Part shown: piece after piece, positions 28,442 through 39,422 of the stretch
Layout of the letters: each line of letters begins with the position of its first letter
Numbering within the stretch: the stretch's first letter is position 1
Assembly (NCBI RefSeq): GCF_003086775.1
Contig: NZ_CP026001.1
Span: 4,058,125-4,122,124 of the forward strand
Origin: Stenotrophomonas sp. ZAC14D1_NAIMI4_1
Lineage (GTDB): Bacteria; Pseudomonadota; Gammaproteobacteria; Xanthomonadales; Xanthomonadaceae
Direction: 5' to 3'
Length of the DNA stretch: 64,000 nt
Translations under genes and position numbers: made by a program
Notes under the pieces: model-generated
Database searches by the model: none
Seen by the model: the letters and a program-made list of their open reading frames with translations, nothing else
Told to the model about the DNA's origin: nothing

Positions 28442-30115
28442 TTACTCATTCCTGCAGACCTCGGACAGCGCCTGCGCCAGCTGCGACAAGGAGTAAGGCT
28501 TTCTGAGCAGCACGAAGCCGTGGTTGGGGTCCTGGGCGAGAAGCTCGCTGTAACCACTGGTAAGGATTACCGGGAGCTGCGGATAACGCTCCTTGACGAT
28601 GTGGGCCAGTTCCACACCACTGCGACCCGGCATTACAACGTCGGAGAAAACCACGCTGAACCGTTGATGGTCCTTGTCCAGTTCCTGCAGCGCTTCGTCC
28701 ACGTTGTATGCGTGGACGACGCCATAATCCAAGCCCTTCAGTGCACTGTAGGCGAAGTCAGCCACATCCGGATTGTCCTCGACCAGCAGTACACAGATAC
28801 CCTTGCCAGACAGGTCCTGGAACGTGTCCCGGTCTTTTTCTGGCTTGCCTTGAAACTGGCTTCGCGGCAGATACAGCGTGAACGTCGTTCCCTCGCCGGG
28901 CACGCTCTTCACGTCGATATCGCCCTCCGACTGTTTCACGAATCCGAACACCTGGCTCAGCCCCAGGCCGGTACCTGCGCCCACCTCTTTGGTGGTGTAG
29001 AAGGGTTCGAATATCCGCTCGATAGCACTGGCGGCGATACCTGAGCCGGTGTCCTTGAAACTCAGCGCCACATAGTTCCCGGCTACCACCGCACCGGACC
29101 GGATGACCGGAATGGCATCGCAGACTTCGGCCCGGATGGTCAGCTTCCCGCTACCAGCAATCGCGTCGCGGGCATTGACCGCGATGTTGATCACCGCAGT
29201 ATCCAGCTGGTTGCGGTCAATAATGACGGGTATGGATGGGTGGGGCATTTCAAGCTCGATCTGTACCCTCGGTCCGACCAGCGTCGAAACGATATCCGAT
29301 ATCGAGCGGATACTTTCGACCAGGTCGAATACTTCCGGCGTCAGACTCTGCCGGCGGGCGAACGCGAGCAGTTGCGCTGTCAGCTTGGTCGCCCGGTCTG
29401 AAGCAGTGGCGATGCCATTGACATAGCGGGACTGCTGGGGCGTCAGCGAGCCGACGTGCCGCAACATATCGGCCGAGCCACTGATGACCTGCAGCAGGTT
29501 GTTGAAATCGTGTGCGACTCCCCCGGTCAGCTGGCCCATGGCCTCAAGTTTCTGGCTCTGCCGCAGCTGTTCCCGTGCCGATACCAGCTCCAGATGCGCT
29601 GCGCGCGCTTCTTCAGTGATGCTCTCGATGTGGCGGCTGTGGCTGTTCCGCTCGGCGACAAGCTCAGTCTGTTCACTTACCACACAGAGCATTCCTTTCA
29701 CCTCGCCTGATCGGATTCGAAGCGGCGAATAGGAAAATGTCCACACCGTGTCTTCGAGGAAGCCGTCACGGTCCATGCGAAGCGTCATGTTGGTCAGACT
29801 CTGCGCCTTGCCACTGAAGGTTTCCTCGATCAGATCCTTGACGTCACCCCATACATCGCTCCACACGACATCCAGACGGTTGCCCATGGCGCCCTGGAGC
29901 TTGCCCCGCAGCAGCGGAAGGTACGCATCGTTGAAAAAAAAGCGCTTTTCACCAGGCCCCCAGGCAATCCAGAGCGGTTCGGGCGAATCGAAGATCATGC
30001 TGAGTGCAGAACAGAACTCGCAACTTGCCCCACGCATGCCTCTGCCCTGAACCCAATCGCAGTCCTTGAACAACCTGAAAGCCAATGACTCGGGGTTTGA
30101 GACGGTGGGAAGCAT
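28442..30115 (-). CDS. hybrid sensor histidine kinase with PAS and receiver domains
   Basis: 557 aa. PAS-like input domain (residues about 30-160: WIAWGPGEKRFFFNDAYLPLL, SYSPLRIRSGEVKGMLCV), then a coiled region and HisKA (LEAMGQLTGGVAHDFNNLLQVIS with the phosphoacceptor His), HATPase (NIAVNARDAIAG, FKDTGSGI, GTGLGLSQVFGF), and a C-terminal receiver (VLLVEDNPDVADFA, VFSDVVMPGRSG, LLRKPYSL). No membrane span, so cytoplasmic input. Start at 30115 follows AGGA. Unlinked to an output regulator; H-NS gene follows. Confidence 0.92.
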   Translation of the reverse strand: MLPTVSNPESLAFRLFKDCDWVQGRGMRGASCEFCSALSMIFDSPEPLWIAWGPGEKRFFFNDAYLPLLRGKLQGAMGNRLDVVWSDVWGDVKDLIEETFSGKAQSLTNMTLRMDRDGFLEDTVWTFSYSPLRIRSGEVKGMLCVVSEQTELVAERNSHSRHIESITEEARAAHLELVSAREQLRQSQKLEAMGQLTGGVAHDFNNLLQVISGSADMLRHVGSLTPQQSRYVNGIATASDRATKLTAQLLAFARRQSLTPEVFDLVESIRSISDIVSTLVGPRVQIELEMPHPSIPVIIDRNQLDTAVINIAVNARDAIAGSGKLTIRAEVCDAIPVIRSGAVVAGNYVALSFKDTGSGIAASAIERIFEPFYTTKEVGAGTGLGLSQVFGFVKQSEGDIDVKSVPGEGTTFTLYLPRSQFQGKPEKDRDTFQDLSGKGICVLLVEDNPDVADFAYSALKGLDYGVVHAYNVDEALQELDKDHQRFSVVFSDVVMPGRSGVELAHIVKERYPQLPVILTSGYSELLAQDPNHGFVLLRKPYSLSQLAQALSEVCRNE

Positions 30116-30362
30116 GGGTGTTCCTGAAACCGAAGGCGACGCGGGAGTATGGGTGAACCGCTGTGTAGGCCTTCGACACACTGCACGATGCCGTATCGAC
30201 GGGGAGGGACCGACCGGGTGCGCTGGGGAGATCGTTGCTGTTGGTACCAGCAGAGGCTGCCGGCTGGCGGCTGGCGCAAGCCCACAGACGGACAACCAGC
30301 GTTCACTGCACGGCGCTGGGCTGACGAAGCGGGCTAGTGATTGTCCCAATTGCCTGATTCGA

Positions 30363-30438
30363 TGGTGGGCCCACCAGGATTCGAACCTGGAACCAAAGGA
30401 TTATGAGTCCTCTGCTCTAACCGTTGAGCTATAGGCCC
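30363..30438 (-). tRNA. ileX: tRNA-Ile2 (anticodon CAU, needs lysidine)
   Basis: 76-nt cloverleaf with encoded CCA (30363-30365 on plus is TGG). 7-bp acceptor with C4-G69 and C5-G68, 5-bp anticodon stem with one G-T, T loop TTCGAAT. Anticodon CAU in CTCATAA. The acceptor pairs and D-loop are those recognised by TilS, so AUA-reading Ile2 is preferred over elongator Met. Confidence 0.85.
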
Positions 30439-30482
30439 TGCGCAGCGCCACAGTGTAGTGGAGCGCGCCCCCGCCCGGCTAC

Positions 30483-30794
30483 TCAGGCATCAACGGCCAG
30501 CGCCTTGGCCACCTGCTCCAGCCGCACCTCGGCAATCTCCGCGAAGTGCTGCATCTGCCGCAGGTGGGCCTGGAACAGGGCCACCGTCCTCCGGGCCGAC
30601 TCAAGCCCTGGCTGATTGCCACCATCAAAGCCTTCAACCAGTCCCGAGCCAGAAAGCGTCAGCAATGCAAACGTCGTGCGCCGGGCGAACCCCAGCCGGT
30701 CCTCGCGCTCGTCCTGCTGTACGTCCTCCCAGTCCAGCAGCGGCGGGAAGTCGATCTGCAGGGAATCAAGTGTGTCGTGCTCCACATCGTTCAT
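30483..30794 (-). CDS. hypothetical protein, 103 aa
   Basis: Unrecognised soluble protein. N-terminal MNDVEHDTLDSLQIDFPPLLDWE is acidic; the rest has LGFARRTTFALLTLSGSGLVEGF and RRTVALFQAHLRQMQHFAEIAEVRLEQVAKALA, probably two helices. GGAG precedes the ATG. 45 bases from the tRNA. Lies 182 bases downstream of the HipH-type gene on the same strand, but nothing in it suggests an HTH antitoxin. Confidence 0.7.
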   Translation of the reverse strand: MNDVEHDTLDSLQIDFPPLLDWEDVQQDEREDRLGFARRTTFALLTLSGSGLVEGFDGGNQPGLESARRTVALFQAHLRQMQHFAEIAEVRLEQVAKALAVDA

Positions 30795-30976
30795 GGCGTA
30801 GCTCCAGATGCATAAGGGTCTGTGCAGCAGGCCGCACGCGGTATGCGTGACCTGCCGCGCGTCTGCATCGATGCCGGTGATGTCCGGCCCGCCTACGGGA
30901 TGTGTTGAGCATCTGCCCGGCCAGACTGCGGCCGCGCCAGGAAGAATTCAAACGGCAGATGCGACACAGCGCGAAA

Positions 30977-32377
30977 TCACCCGAACCGCACCCCCATCGC
31001 CCTAACCCGCTCGGCATTCCCCCGTGCCAGCGCACGCAATCCGTCCGAGCGGACCCGCGAATCCCCCGCAACGCGCTCCCAGAACTCACCGGCCAGCGGC
31101 GCGGCCCAGCGCAGATGCTCAAGTTCCCCGCTCTCACGCGGCGCAACGGCATCCAACAGCACATCCTGCCGCAGTACACCCAGCCGCGACGGTGCCAACG
31201 ACATCGGCAACATGTCGTAGGCCGGCGCCAGCGGCAACGGGCCGCGATCAACGAGGCGGAAACCGATGTTGCCCTGGTGCATGTCGCTGTTACCGATCAA
31301 GCGGCCAAACGCATGCAGCCGCGCCATCGCCTGCACGGTTTCGGCAGACAACCAGCCCAGCGCCTGCAGCTGCGCACCCGCGCGCGGCCAATCCGCAGTC
31401 GCTTCGCCGGTAAACGCGGACGACAGCGACAACAGCGAAACAAAACCCCGGCGCCCCAGCACATCGGCGCTGCGGTCGAAGCGCGTCACTTCCAGGAGGG
31501 TATGCGTGGGCGTCTGCAGCAACTCACTGCTGGCGGCATCCACGCCAGCAGCGCGAAGGGTCTCCAGTGCCAGGTGTTCGCACACCAACAGATCGGACCA
31601 GCGCTGCGCTGCCTCGCCGCCATCGGGCTGGGCGAACTTCACCATCACTGCGCGGCGACCGCCGTCGCCTTCCACTGTGGCGGTGAACTTGGGCTGCTCG
31701 CCGCCTGGCGAGGAACCCACGTCTTCGCCGGCGAGCGCGGCACGCGCGCGTTGCGGGTACTGCTGCGGGCGGTCGCGTGCAGCCACGCGGTCAGGCGGTG
31801 CATCCAGCGCAGCCAGGGCCGCCTGAACGGCCTCGCCGCCCAGCAGCAGATCGCCGGTCTCGGTTCCGCCGCCATGCACCAGCGCCACCAGCACGTCGTC
31901 GCGCTGCCAGCGGGCCAGGTCCGGGGGCAAGCCGAGGCCGCGTGCACGGCCATGCGCGAAGCTGCGGCCGAGGAAGCCCTGCGGGCGCAGGTCGTCGAGG
32001 TACCACGGCAGGCCCGGGAAGAAAGCGGCGATGTCGCCGTCCGGCGCGCGCAGCAGGTTGGGCCGCGCACGGCTGGCATCCACGTGGAAGGTGTCGCCAC
32101 TGAGTGCGATCACCCGACCCAGTTCTTCCAGCGTGGCGTCTTCGCACAGGCGGTACAGCGGCCATTCGCTGCCCACGCGCGAGGGCTGGCGCAGGGCATA
32201 GGCGGTGGCGCGCGTCTGGCCCAGGCGCACGACCTGATCGCCACTGGCCGCGACCAGGCGGCTGAGGGTCATGCGGTTTACGCCCAGGCGCTCGGCCAGC
32301 GCGGCCGCCGGCTGTGGCTGGCCGGGGGGAAGCTGGGCGATCAGATCCTGGGGTTGCAGGAGCGCGCGGCGGGCCAT
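30977..32377 (-). CDS. hipH: HipA-family kinase of the YjjJ/HipH type
   Basis: 466 aa. An N-terminal winged-helix segment (LIAQLPPGQPQPAAALAERLGVNRMTLSRL, residues 11-42) is fused to a HipA-type kinase: G-loop VGSSPGGEQPKF, ATP Lys in RAVMVKF, catalytic loop GNSDMHQGN and metal DxD-like APAYDMLPM. This is the layout of E. coli YjjJ (HipH), a single-protein toxin with its own DNA-binding domain, in contrast to HipBA pairs. Kinase substrate unknown; HipH also reported as a nuclease. Preceded by an AT-rich palindromic region, its probable self-controlled promoter. Confidence 0.88.
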   Translation of the reverse strand: MARRALLQPQDLIAQLPPGQPQPAAALAERLGVNRMTLSRLVAASGDQVVRLGQTRATAYALRQPSRVGSEWPLYRLCEDATLEELGRVIALSGDTFHVDASRARPNLLRAPDGDIAAFFPGLPWYLDDLRPQGFLGRSFAHGRARGLGLPPDLARWQRDDVLVALVHGGGTETGDLLLGGEAVQAALAALDAPPDRVAARDRPQQYPQRARAALAGEDVGSSPGGEQPKFTATVEGDGGRRAVMVKFAQPDGGEAAQRWSDLLVCEHLALETLRAAGVDAASSELLQTPTHTLLEVTRFDRSADVLGRRGFVSLLSLSSAFTGEATADWPRAGAQLQALGWLSAETVQAMARLHAFGRLIGNSDMHQGNIGFRLVDRGPLPLAPAYDMLPMSLAPSRLGVLRQDVLLDAVAPRESGELEHLRWAAPLAGEFWERVAGDSRVRSDGLRALARGNAERVRAMGVRFG

Positions 32378-32394
32378 GGGCGGGCCTTGGGGAC

Positions 32395-32545
32395 GAATAA
32401 TGTTACGTATTTAGCGCAAAAGAACGCGGCCTGCAAGCGAAAGGAAACTGTAAAACTACTGTTTTACATGTATTTTTTAGACACCAGCCGCAGCACGCAT
32501 CAGAAATACTGTTACGTAAAAATTACGAATGTTCCAAACAATCCG
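32395..32545 (-). promoter_or_regulatory. AT-rich promoter/operator region upstream of hipH
   Basis: A low-GC island in a high-GC neighbourhood. GTAAAAC (32450-32456) and GTTTTAC (32461-32467) form a perfect palindrome with a 4-base gap. TGTTACGTA occurs twice, at 32401-32409 and 32510-32518, the second followed by AAAAATTACG. These repeats fit operator sites for the fused HTH of the protein. No promoter boxes can be fixed firmly. Confidence 0.5.
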
Positions 32546-32570
32546 CCGGGCGCGGCCCGGCGCTACCAAA

Positions 32571-32597
32571 GAAAAACCCCGCCGAAGCGGGGTTTTT
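32571..32597 (-). terminator. terminator of rpoD (bidirectional form)
   Basis: GAAAAA, CCCCGC (32577-32582), loop CGAA, GCGGGG (32587-32592), TTTTT. 27 bases past the rpoD stop. A GC hairpin GCCGGGC / GCCCGGC lies just beyond at 32545-32561. Confidence 0.85.
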
Positions 32598-32623
32598 CTC
32601 AACACATCAGCCGTCGCTGGGTA

Positions 32624-34477
<1,854 letters not shown>

Positions 34478-34567
34478 GTAGTGCTCGCGCCACCGGCTAG
34501 GGAGAAATAGGGAACGTAGCATTATACCAGCCCGGGGCCCCGCCTGCCGGGCGGTGGTCCCGGCGGC

Positions 34568-35008
34568 CTAGGGCCTGAGAAGGAAGGTCACGGGACCGTC
34601 GTTGACCAGGCTGACGACCATATGGGCACCAAACCGGCCTGTTTCCACCCCCGGGGCGTGTTTTTCACGGCAGATCCCGACAAATCGATTGAACCCGCGT
34701 TCAGCCTCGTCCGGCGGGGCGGCGCTGGTGAAGCTGGGCCGCATGCCCGACCGGGTATCGGCAGCCAGGGTGAACTGGCTGACCAGCAGCAGCCCGCCCC
34801 CGGTATCGCGCAGCGAACGGTTCATTTTTCCCGCCTCATCTGCAAATACACGGTAGCCAAGCAGGCGATCGGCCATCCGCTGCAGCTGCGCCTCGGTATC
34901 GCCCGGTTCCATGCCCACCAGGGCCAGCAGGCCGGGGCCGATCTGCCCGACCGCCTCGCCCTCCACATGCACGGCAGCCTGGGTGACACGCTGGATCAGG
35001 ACGAGCAT
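34568..35008 (-). CDS. dtd: D-aminoacyl-tRNA deacylase
   Basis: 146 aa. Clears D-Tyr and other D-amino acids (and Gly mischarge) from t[26 protein letters not shown] start, SQFTLAADT and the Gly-cisPro NDGPVT that sits in the partner active site are all present, with family length. GGAG nine bases upstream. It reads away from the lipid A acyltransferase gene starting 61 bases away; terminator not seen. Confidence 0.96.
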   Translation of the reverse strand: MLVLIQRVTQAAVHVEGEAVGQIGPGLLALVGMEPGDTEAQLQRMADRLLGYRVFADEAGKMNRSLRDTGGGLLLVSQFTLAADTRSGMRPSFTSAAPPDEAERGFNRFVGICREKHAPGVETGRFGAHMVVSLVNDGPVTFLLRP

Positions 35009-35069
35009 CGAAGGGCTCCAGATAACGGGGGCGGCCACGATAGCAGCGCCCTTGGCTAAACTGGGGCCA

Positions 35070-35990
35070 ATGAATCCGCAACGCAAAGCCCGGCTGGTCC
35101 ATCGCGCCACCACCCTGTTCGCCCGCCTGCCCTGGCCGCTGCTGCGGGGGTTCGCGCACGCCGTGGCCTGGGCGTGGATCCGCCTGAACGCCCGCGAGAG
35201 CCGGGTGACCCGGCGCAACCTGGAGCTGGCCTACCCGGAGATCACCGGCGACGCGCGCGACCGCCTGCACCGCGAGCTGCTGCGCTCGACCGCCCTGCAG
35301 GCCATCGAAACCCTGCGCCTGTGGAGCCGGACGCCGGCCGACAACCTTCGCCTGCACCTGAAGGAGCAGCACGGCGCGGCCCTGTACGACGCGGCCCTGG
35401 CCAGCGGCAAGGGCGTGATCGTGGCCGCCCCGCACTACGGCAACTGGGAGCTGTTGAACCAGTGGCTGGCCTCGCGCGGGCAGATCGCCATCGTCTACAA
35501 GCCACCGGAGGACGAGGCCAGCGACGCCTTCCTGCAGCTGGTGCGTGGCGGCCAGAACGTGCAGCAGGTGCGCGCCGAAGGCCCGGCGGTGCGCCAGCTG
35601 TTCAAGGTGCTCAAGGACGGCGGTGCCACCGGCATCCTGCCCGACCAGCAGCCCAAGGCCGGCGACGGCGTGTTCGTGCCGTTCTTCGGCGTGCAGGCGC
35701 TGACCATGACCCTGGTCAACCGCCTGGCCGAGCGCACCGGCGCCACCGTGCTGTACGGCTGGTGCGAGCGCATCGGGCCGGACATGGAATTCGCCCTGCA
35801 CATCGAACCGACCGACCCGGCCGTGGCCGACCCGGACCCGCAGGTGGCGGCCACCGCGCTCAACGCCGGCATCGAGCGCATCGCCCGCCGCGATCCCACC
35901 CAGTACCAGTGGACCTACAAGCGCTACACGCTGCGCCCGCCGGGCAGCGGCGAAGATGACCCGTACGCCACCGAAGAACATCCCCATTGA
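35070..35990 (+). CDS. lipid A biosynthesis lauroyl/myristoyl acyltransferase family
   Basis: 306 aa. LpxL/LpxM/HtrB-family acyltransferase of the inner membrane that adds a secondary acyl chain to lipid A. HX4E motif seen in [31 protein letters not shown] is the conserved substrate pocket. A short N-terminal hydrophobic segment anchors it. The start at 35070 follows GGGG closely. Which of lpxL/lpxM it is cannot be told. A divergent arrangement with dtd. Confidence 0.88.
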   Translation: MNPQRKARLVHRATTLFARLPWPLLRGFAHAVAWAWIRLNARESRVTRRNLELAYPEITGDARDRLHRELLRSTALQAIETLRLWSRTPADNLRLHLKEQHGAALYDAALASGKGVIVAAPHYGNWELLNQWLASRGQIAIVYKPPEDEASDAFLQLVRGGQNVQQVRAEGPAVRQLFKVLKDGGATGILPDQQPKAGDGVFVPFFGVQALTMTLVNRLAERTGATVLYGWCERIGPDMEFALHIEPTDPAVADPDPQVAATALNAGIERIARRDPTQYQWTYKRYTLRPPGSGEDDPYATEEHPH

Positions 35991-36065
35991 GGACGGCGGC
36001 GGCTGGCCTGCGACCGGCTGCCGCAGTACGTTGAATACCGCGCTGGCGCCCCCATAGAGACTGCG

Positions 36066-37199
36066 ATGTCCGCCTCCCCCGGTCCTGCCATGCCTGCTTC
36101 TTCCCTGTTCGGCGATCCCGCCGCGATCCGCTGCGAACGCGCGGTGGCCGAGCTGCGTGCCGGTCGCCCGGTGCTGCTGCACGATGGCCAGGGCCAACGC
36201 CTGGCGGTGATCGCGCTGGACAGCGCCACGGCCAGCAGCTTCGCCGCCTTCGCCAGCGCTGCGCGCGAGCGCCATTACCTGTTCCTGACCGCCACCCGGG
36301 CCCGCGTGCTTGGCGTGGAGGCCGCCGAGGGTGCGCGCCTGCCGCTGGCCGGCGTAGCCTTCGATGCCCTGCCCTCGCTGGGCTACCTGCGCGAACCGGG
36401 GCCGATGCCGGAAGGCTGGAGCGCGGGCGACGACTTCGATGCCGGCGCGGTGGAACTGGCCCGCCTTGGTCTGCTGCTGCCGGCGATGGTGGCTGTGCGC
36501 CTGGACACCGGCGACCACACCTTCGACGGTGCGGCCGAGGTGGCCCTGTGCGACCTGGCCGAAGGCGCGGCCCATGCCGCCCATGATTACGAACTGGTGG
36601 CGCGCTCGCCGGTGCCGCTGCGCGACGTCGGCATGACCACCTTCGCGGTGTTCCGCGGCGGCGTGGCCCAGCGCGACCAGGTCGCGATCATCGTCGGTGA
36701 GCCCGACCTGTCGGCGGTGGTGCCGGTACGCGTGCATTCCTCGTGCCTGACCGGTGACCTGTTCGGTTCGCTCAAGTGCGACTGCGGCGACCAGCTGCGG
36801 CGCGGCCTGCGCAAGCTGAAGGAACTGGGCGGCGGCGTGCTGCTGTACCTGGACCAGGAAGGCCGCGGCACCGGTATTGCCGCGAAGATGCGCGCCTATG
36901 GCTACCAGCACGACGGCCTGGACACCATCGACGCCGATGCACAGCTCGGCTTCGGTGCCGACGAGCGCCGCTACGGCAGTGCGGTGGCGATGCTGCGCGG
37001 CCTGGGCATTTCGCGCGTGGCCCTGCTCAGCAACAACCCGACCAAGGCACAGCGCCTGCGCAATGCCGGCATCGAAGTGCTGGACTGCATTCCGGTCACC
37101 GGCGAGATCACCGCCGAGAACGAGTACTACCTGCGCACCAAGGCAGACCGTGCCGGCCACATGCTCGATGTCGACGCGCTGATCCAGGCCGCCCAGTAA
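36066..37199 (+). CDS. ribA: GTP cyclohydrolase II with degenerate RibB-like N terminus
   Basis: 377 aa. First step of riboflavin synthesis: GTP to a diaminopyrimidine phosphate. The C-terminal 180 residues are full RibA: Zn ligands C227, C238, C240 in SSCLTGDLFGSLKCDCGDQL, and catalytic LDQEGRGTGIAAKMRAYG. The N-terminal 180 residues resemble the RibB (DHBP synthase) fold (IRCERAVAELRAGRPVLL) but lack the acidic catalytic motif DEDRENEG, reading HDGQGQRL, so this half is probably structural. Not an enzyme pair with RibB unless another ribB exists. Confidence 0.9.
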   Translation: MSASPGPAMPASSLFGDPAAIRCERAVAELRAGRPVLLHDGQGQRLAVIALDSATASSFAAFASAARERHYLFLTATRARVLGVEAAEGARLPLAGVAFDALPSLGYLREPGPMPEGWSAGDDFDAGAVELARLGLLLPAMVAVRLDTGDHTFDGAAEVALCDLAEGAAHAAHDYELVARSPVPLRDVGMTTFAVFRGGVAQRDQVAIIVGEPDLSAVVPVRVHSSCLTGDLFGSLKCDCGDQLRRGLRKLKELGGGVLLYLDQEGRGTGIAAKMRAYGYQHDGLDTIDADAQLGFGADERRYGSAVAMLRGLGISRVALLSNNPTKAQRLRNAGIEVLDCIPVTGEITAENEYYLRTKADRAGHMLDVDALIQAAQ

Positions 37200-37276
37200 C
37201 GCGGCCGACCTGCTACCGTCTGCGCGGGGTGGCCACGACCACCACCGCCCTGCCCCGCTGCCCGACGGACGCCCGC

Positions 37277-37789
37277 GTGACCGAACTGCCTTCGCCTGCA
37301 TCGCCGCACATGGACCACCTGGACCACTGGCAACCGCTGCCGCTGCGCGCCGCCCGCCTGGCTGCGCTGGGGGGCGCCTTTGGCGGCCTGTTCGTGCCCG
37401 GCGCGCCACTGGCCGCCGCCTGGTGGTTCTTCGATCTGCCCGGTGGCCTGTGGGGTGCATCGGTCGGCCTGCTGGCCGGCCTTGCGTTCGGCGCCTGGCT
37501 CGGCCACCGGCGAATGACCCGCACACGCTGGCGGCTGGATGCCCAGGGCCTGGGCCTGCGCCGCGACCTGATGTGGCAGCTGGAAACCCGCATTCCCATT
37601 TCCCGCGTGCAGCACCTGGACCTGCGCCGTGGGCCACTGGAACGCCGCGCCGGGCTGGCCACGCTGATCGTGCACACGGCCGGTACGCGCCTGAGCGCGG
37701 TGACCGTCAGCGGCCTGGACGAGGCCGATGCCGAGCGCCTGCGCGACACCCTCGCGCACCAGCTCGACCAGGACGCCGACGCGCTGTGA
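37277..37789 (+). CDS. bacterial PH-domain membrane protein (YdbS-like)
   Basis: 170 aa from a GTG. Two hydrophobic segments (GAFGGLFVPGAPLAAAWWFF; GASVGLLAGLAFGAWLG) then a bPH_2 domain (WRLDAQGLGLRRDLMWQLETRI, PISRVQHLDLRRGPLERRAG, TVSGLDEADAE). The next gene starts inside its stop codon (GTGA overlap), so translation is coupled. ATG at 37310 is an alternative start. YdbS/YdbT pairs are common in many bacteria; membrane role, possibly stress-linked, unknown. Confidence 0.82.
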   Translation: MTELPSPASPHMDHLDHWQPLPLRAARLAALGGAFGGLFVPGAPLAAAWWFFDLPGGLWGASVGLLAGLAFGAWLGHRRMTRTRWRLDAQGLGLRRDLMWQLETRIPISRVQHLDLRRGPLERRAGLATLIVHTAGTRLSAVTVSGLDEADAERLRDTLAHQLDQDADAL

Positions 37790-39336
37790 GCCTGCCGCCG
37801 TCCATGCCGCCGTCCCTGCCGCCTGCGCTGCCCGGCGATGGCCAGGAGCATCGCCTGCACCCCTGGTCGTGGCTGTTCGTGCTGCTGATGCAGCTGCGCC
37901 ACTACCTGCTGCCGCTGGTGGCGCTGCTGGTGTTCGGCCAGCGCGGCGACCGCGACCCGATGTGGGCACAGCTGGTTCCGCTGTCAGCCATTGCCGTGCT
38001 GGTACTGGTCTCGGTGCTGCAGTACCTCAGCTACCGCTACCGCATCGGCAGTGATGCGATCACCGTGCGCAGCGGCCTGCTGTCGCGCAACCGCCGCGAG
38101 ATTCCCTTTGCCCGCATCCACAACGTGGAGGTGCGGCAGAACCCGCTGCACCGCCTGTTCGGGGTGGCGGAGCTGCGTCTGGAATCGGCCGGTGGCGTGC
38201 GCCCGGAAGCGGAGATGCGCGTACTGAAGCTGGACCAGGCGCTGGCGCTGGAACGGCTGGTGCGCCAGCGCGGGCAGGCGCCGCAGGCCGTGCCCGGCGA
38301 TGCAGCACAGGACAGCGCCCGCGACGAGGAGGAGCGCGTGCTGCTGCGCCTGTCGGCGTGGGACGTGCTGCGCATGGGACTGCTTTCCAACCGTGGCTGG
38401 GCCTTGGCCGCGGCCGCCGTCGGCGTGCTGTTCCAGACCGTGCCGCGGCCGATGATGGACGACGCCCTCCAGCGCGGTGGCCGCCAGGCCTTCGGTTACG
38501 TCAGCCATCTGCACGCGGGCCTGACCGGCACGCTGCTGCTGGTGGCCGCCGCCCTGCTGCTGGGCTGGCTGGGGCTGCGCGTGCTGTCGGTGGTGCTGAC
38601 CGTGCTGCGCTACCACGGCTTCACCCTGAGCGAGCGCGAGCGCCGGCTGACGGTGTCTACCGGCCTGCTCAGCCGCACCCGCAGCAGCGTGGCGCGGCGC
38701 CGCATCCAGGCATGGACCCTGCGCGAAGGCACGCTGCAGCGCTGGTTCGGCCTGCGCCAACTGCGCATCGACAGCGCCGCCGGCGGCCCCGCACGCGATG
38801 ACGACCGCGCCCTGCGCGAGCTGGCGCCGCTGGCCGCGGCCACCACCTGCGAAGGGCTGGTGCAGCACCTGCTGCCGCAACTGCAGTGGCCACCGGCACA
38901 GTGGCATGCCCTGCCGCAGCGCGGCTGGTGGCGGCTGAGCCTGGGCAGCCTGGTGCTGGTGCCGTTGCTGGCGGCCGCTGCGTACTGGCGCTGGGGCCCC
39001 TGGGGGCTGCTGGTGCTGGCCTGGCTGCCGGTGGCGCTGCTGGTGGCGCATCGGCAGATGGCGCGCATGGGCTGGCATCTGGATGGCCAGTTCGTGGCCG
39101 TGCGCGGCGGCTGGTGGCAGCGCTGGTGGCGCTGGGCCGAGCTGGACAAGGTGCAGGGCCTGCGCCTGCAGCGCTCGCCGCTGGACAAGCTGCTGGGCAC
39201 CGCCAGCCTGCAGCTGGACACGGCCGGTGCCCATGGCGATGTGGCGCTGGCGCTGAACTACCTGCCACAGGCGCAGGCACAACAGGTGATGGAGCAGCTG
39301 GCCGCAGCACTCGCGCGGCGCAAGCTGCGCTGGTGA
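37786..39336 (+). CDS. multi-PH-domain membrane protein (YdbT-like)
   Basis: 516 aa, GTG start overlapping the stop of the YdbS-like gene. Membrane spans (SWLFVLLMQLRHYLLPLVALLVF, WAQLVPLSAIAVLVLVSVLQYL, GTLLLVAAALLLGWLGL, LSLGSLVLVPLLAAAAYW) alternate with three bPH_2 domains: YRIGSDAITVRSGLLSRNRR, RRLTVSTGLLSRTRSSVARR and GQFVAVRGGWWQRWW. Forms a pair with the gene before. Probably a membrane-linked scaffold; function unknown. Confidence 0.83.
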   Translation: MSLPPSMPPSLPPALPGDGQEHRLHPWSWLFVLLMQLRHYLLPLVALLVFGQRGDRDPMWAQLVPLSAIAVLVLVSVLQYLSYRYRIGSDAITVRSGLLSRNRREIPFARIHNVEVRQNPLHRLFGVAELRLESAGGVRPEAEMRVLKLDQALALERLVRQRGQAPQAVPGDAAQDSARDEEERVLLRLSAWDVLRMGLLSNRGWALAAAAVGVLFQTVPRPMMDDALQRGGRQAFGYVSHLHAGLTGTLLLVAAALLLGWLGLRVLSVVLTVLRYHGFTLSERERRLTVSTGLLSRTRSSVARRRIQAWTLREGTLQRWFGLRQLRIDSAAGGPARDDDRALRELAPLAAATTCEGLVQHLLPQLQWPPAQWHALPQRGWWRLSLGSLVLVPLLAAAAYWRWGPWGLLVLAWLPVALLVAHRQMARMGWHLDGQFVAVRGGWWQRWWRWAELDKVQGLRLQRSPLDKLLGTASLQLDTAGAHGDVALALNYLPQAQAQQVMEQLAAALARRKLRW

Positions 39337-39361
39337 CGGCGGGACCGGATCCCGGCCGCGC

Positions 39362-39419
39362 ATCCACGCATGGCGTGGATCTACCGCAATCGGATTGCCG
39401 GCCAGCGGCCGGCACTACC
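39362..39419. repeat. two GTAG-type hairpins in tandem
   Basis: First hairpin ATCCACGC-ATG-GCGTGGAT (39362-39380) ending CTACC; second, a monomer of the GCCGGCC/GGCCGGC arm (39396-39419) ending CACTACC. Same orientation. They fill the gap between convergent PH-domain and CDP-glycerol genes. The first type recurs behind topA at 55016-55038. Confidence 0.8.
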
Positions 39420-39422
39420 CCA

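Noticed and set aside
30363-30438. tRNA with CAU anticodon as elongator tRNA-Met
   Set aside because: C4-G69/C5-G68 pairs and D-arm form match Ile2 tRNA recognised by TilS; initiator features are also absent. Not fully excluded without a tRNA covariance score.
30483-30794. The 103-aa gene as a HipB antitoxin partner for the HipA-family kinase
   Set aside because: It has no helix-turn-helix, lies downstream after a 182-base gap, and the kinase already carries its own HTH.
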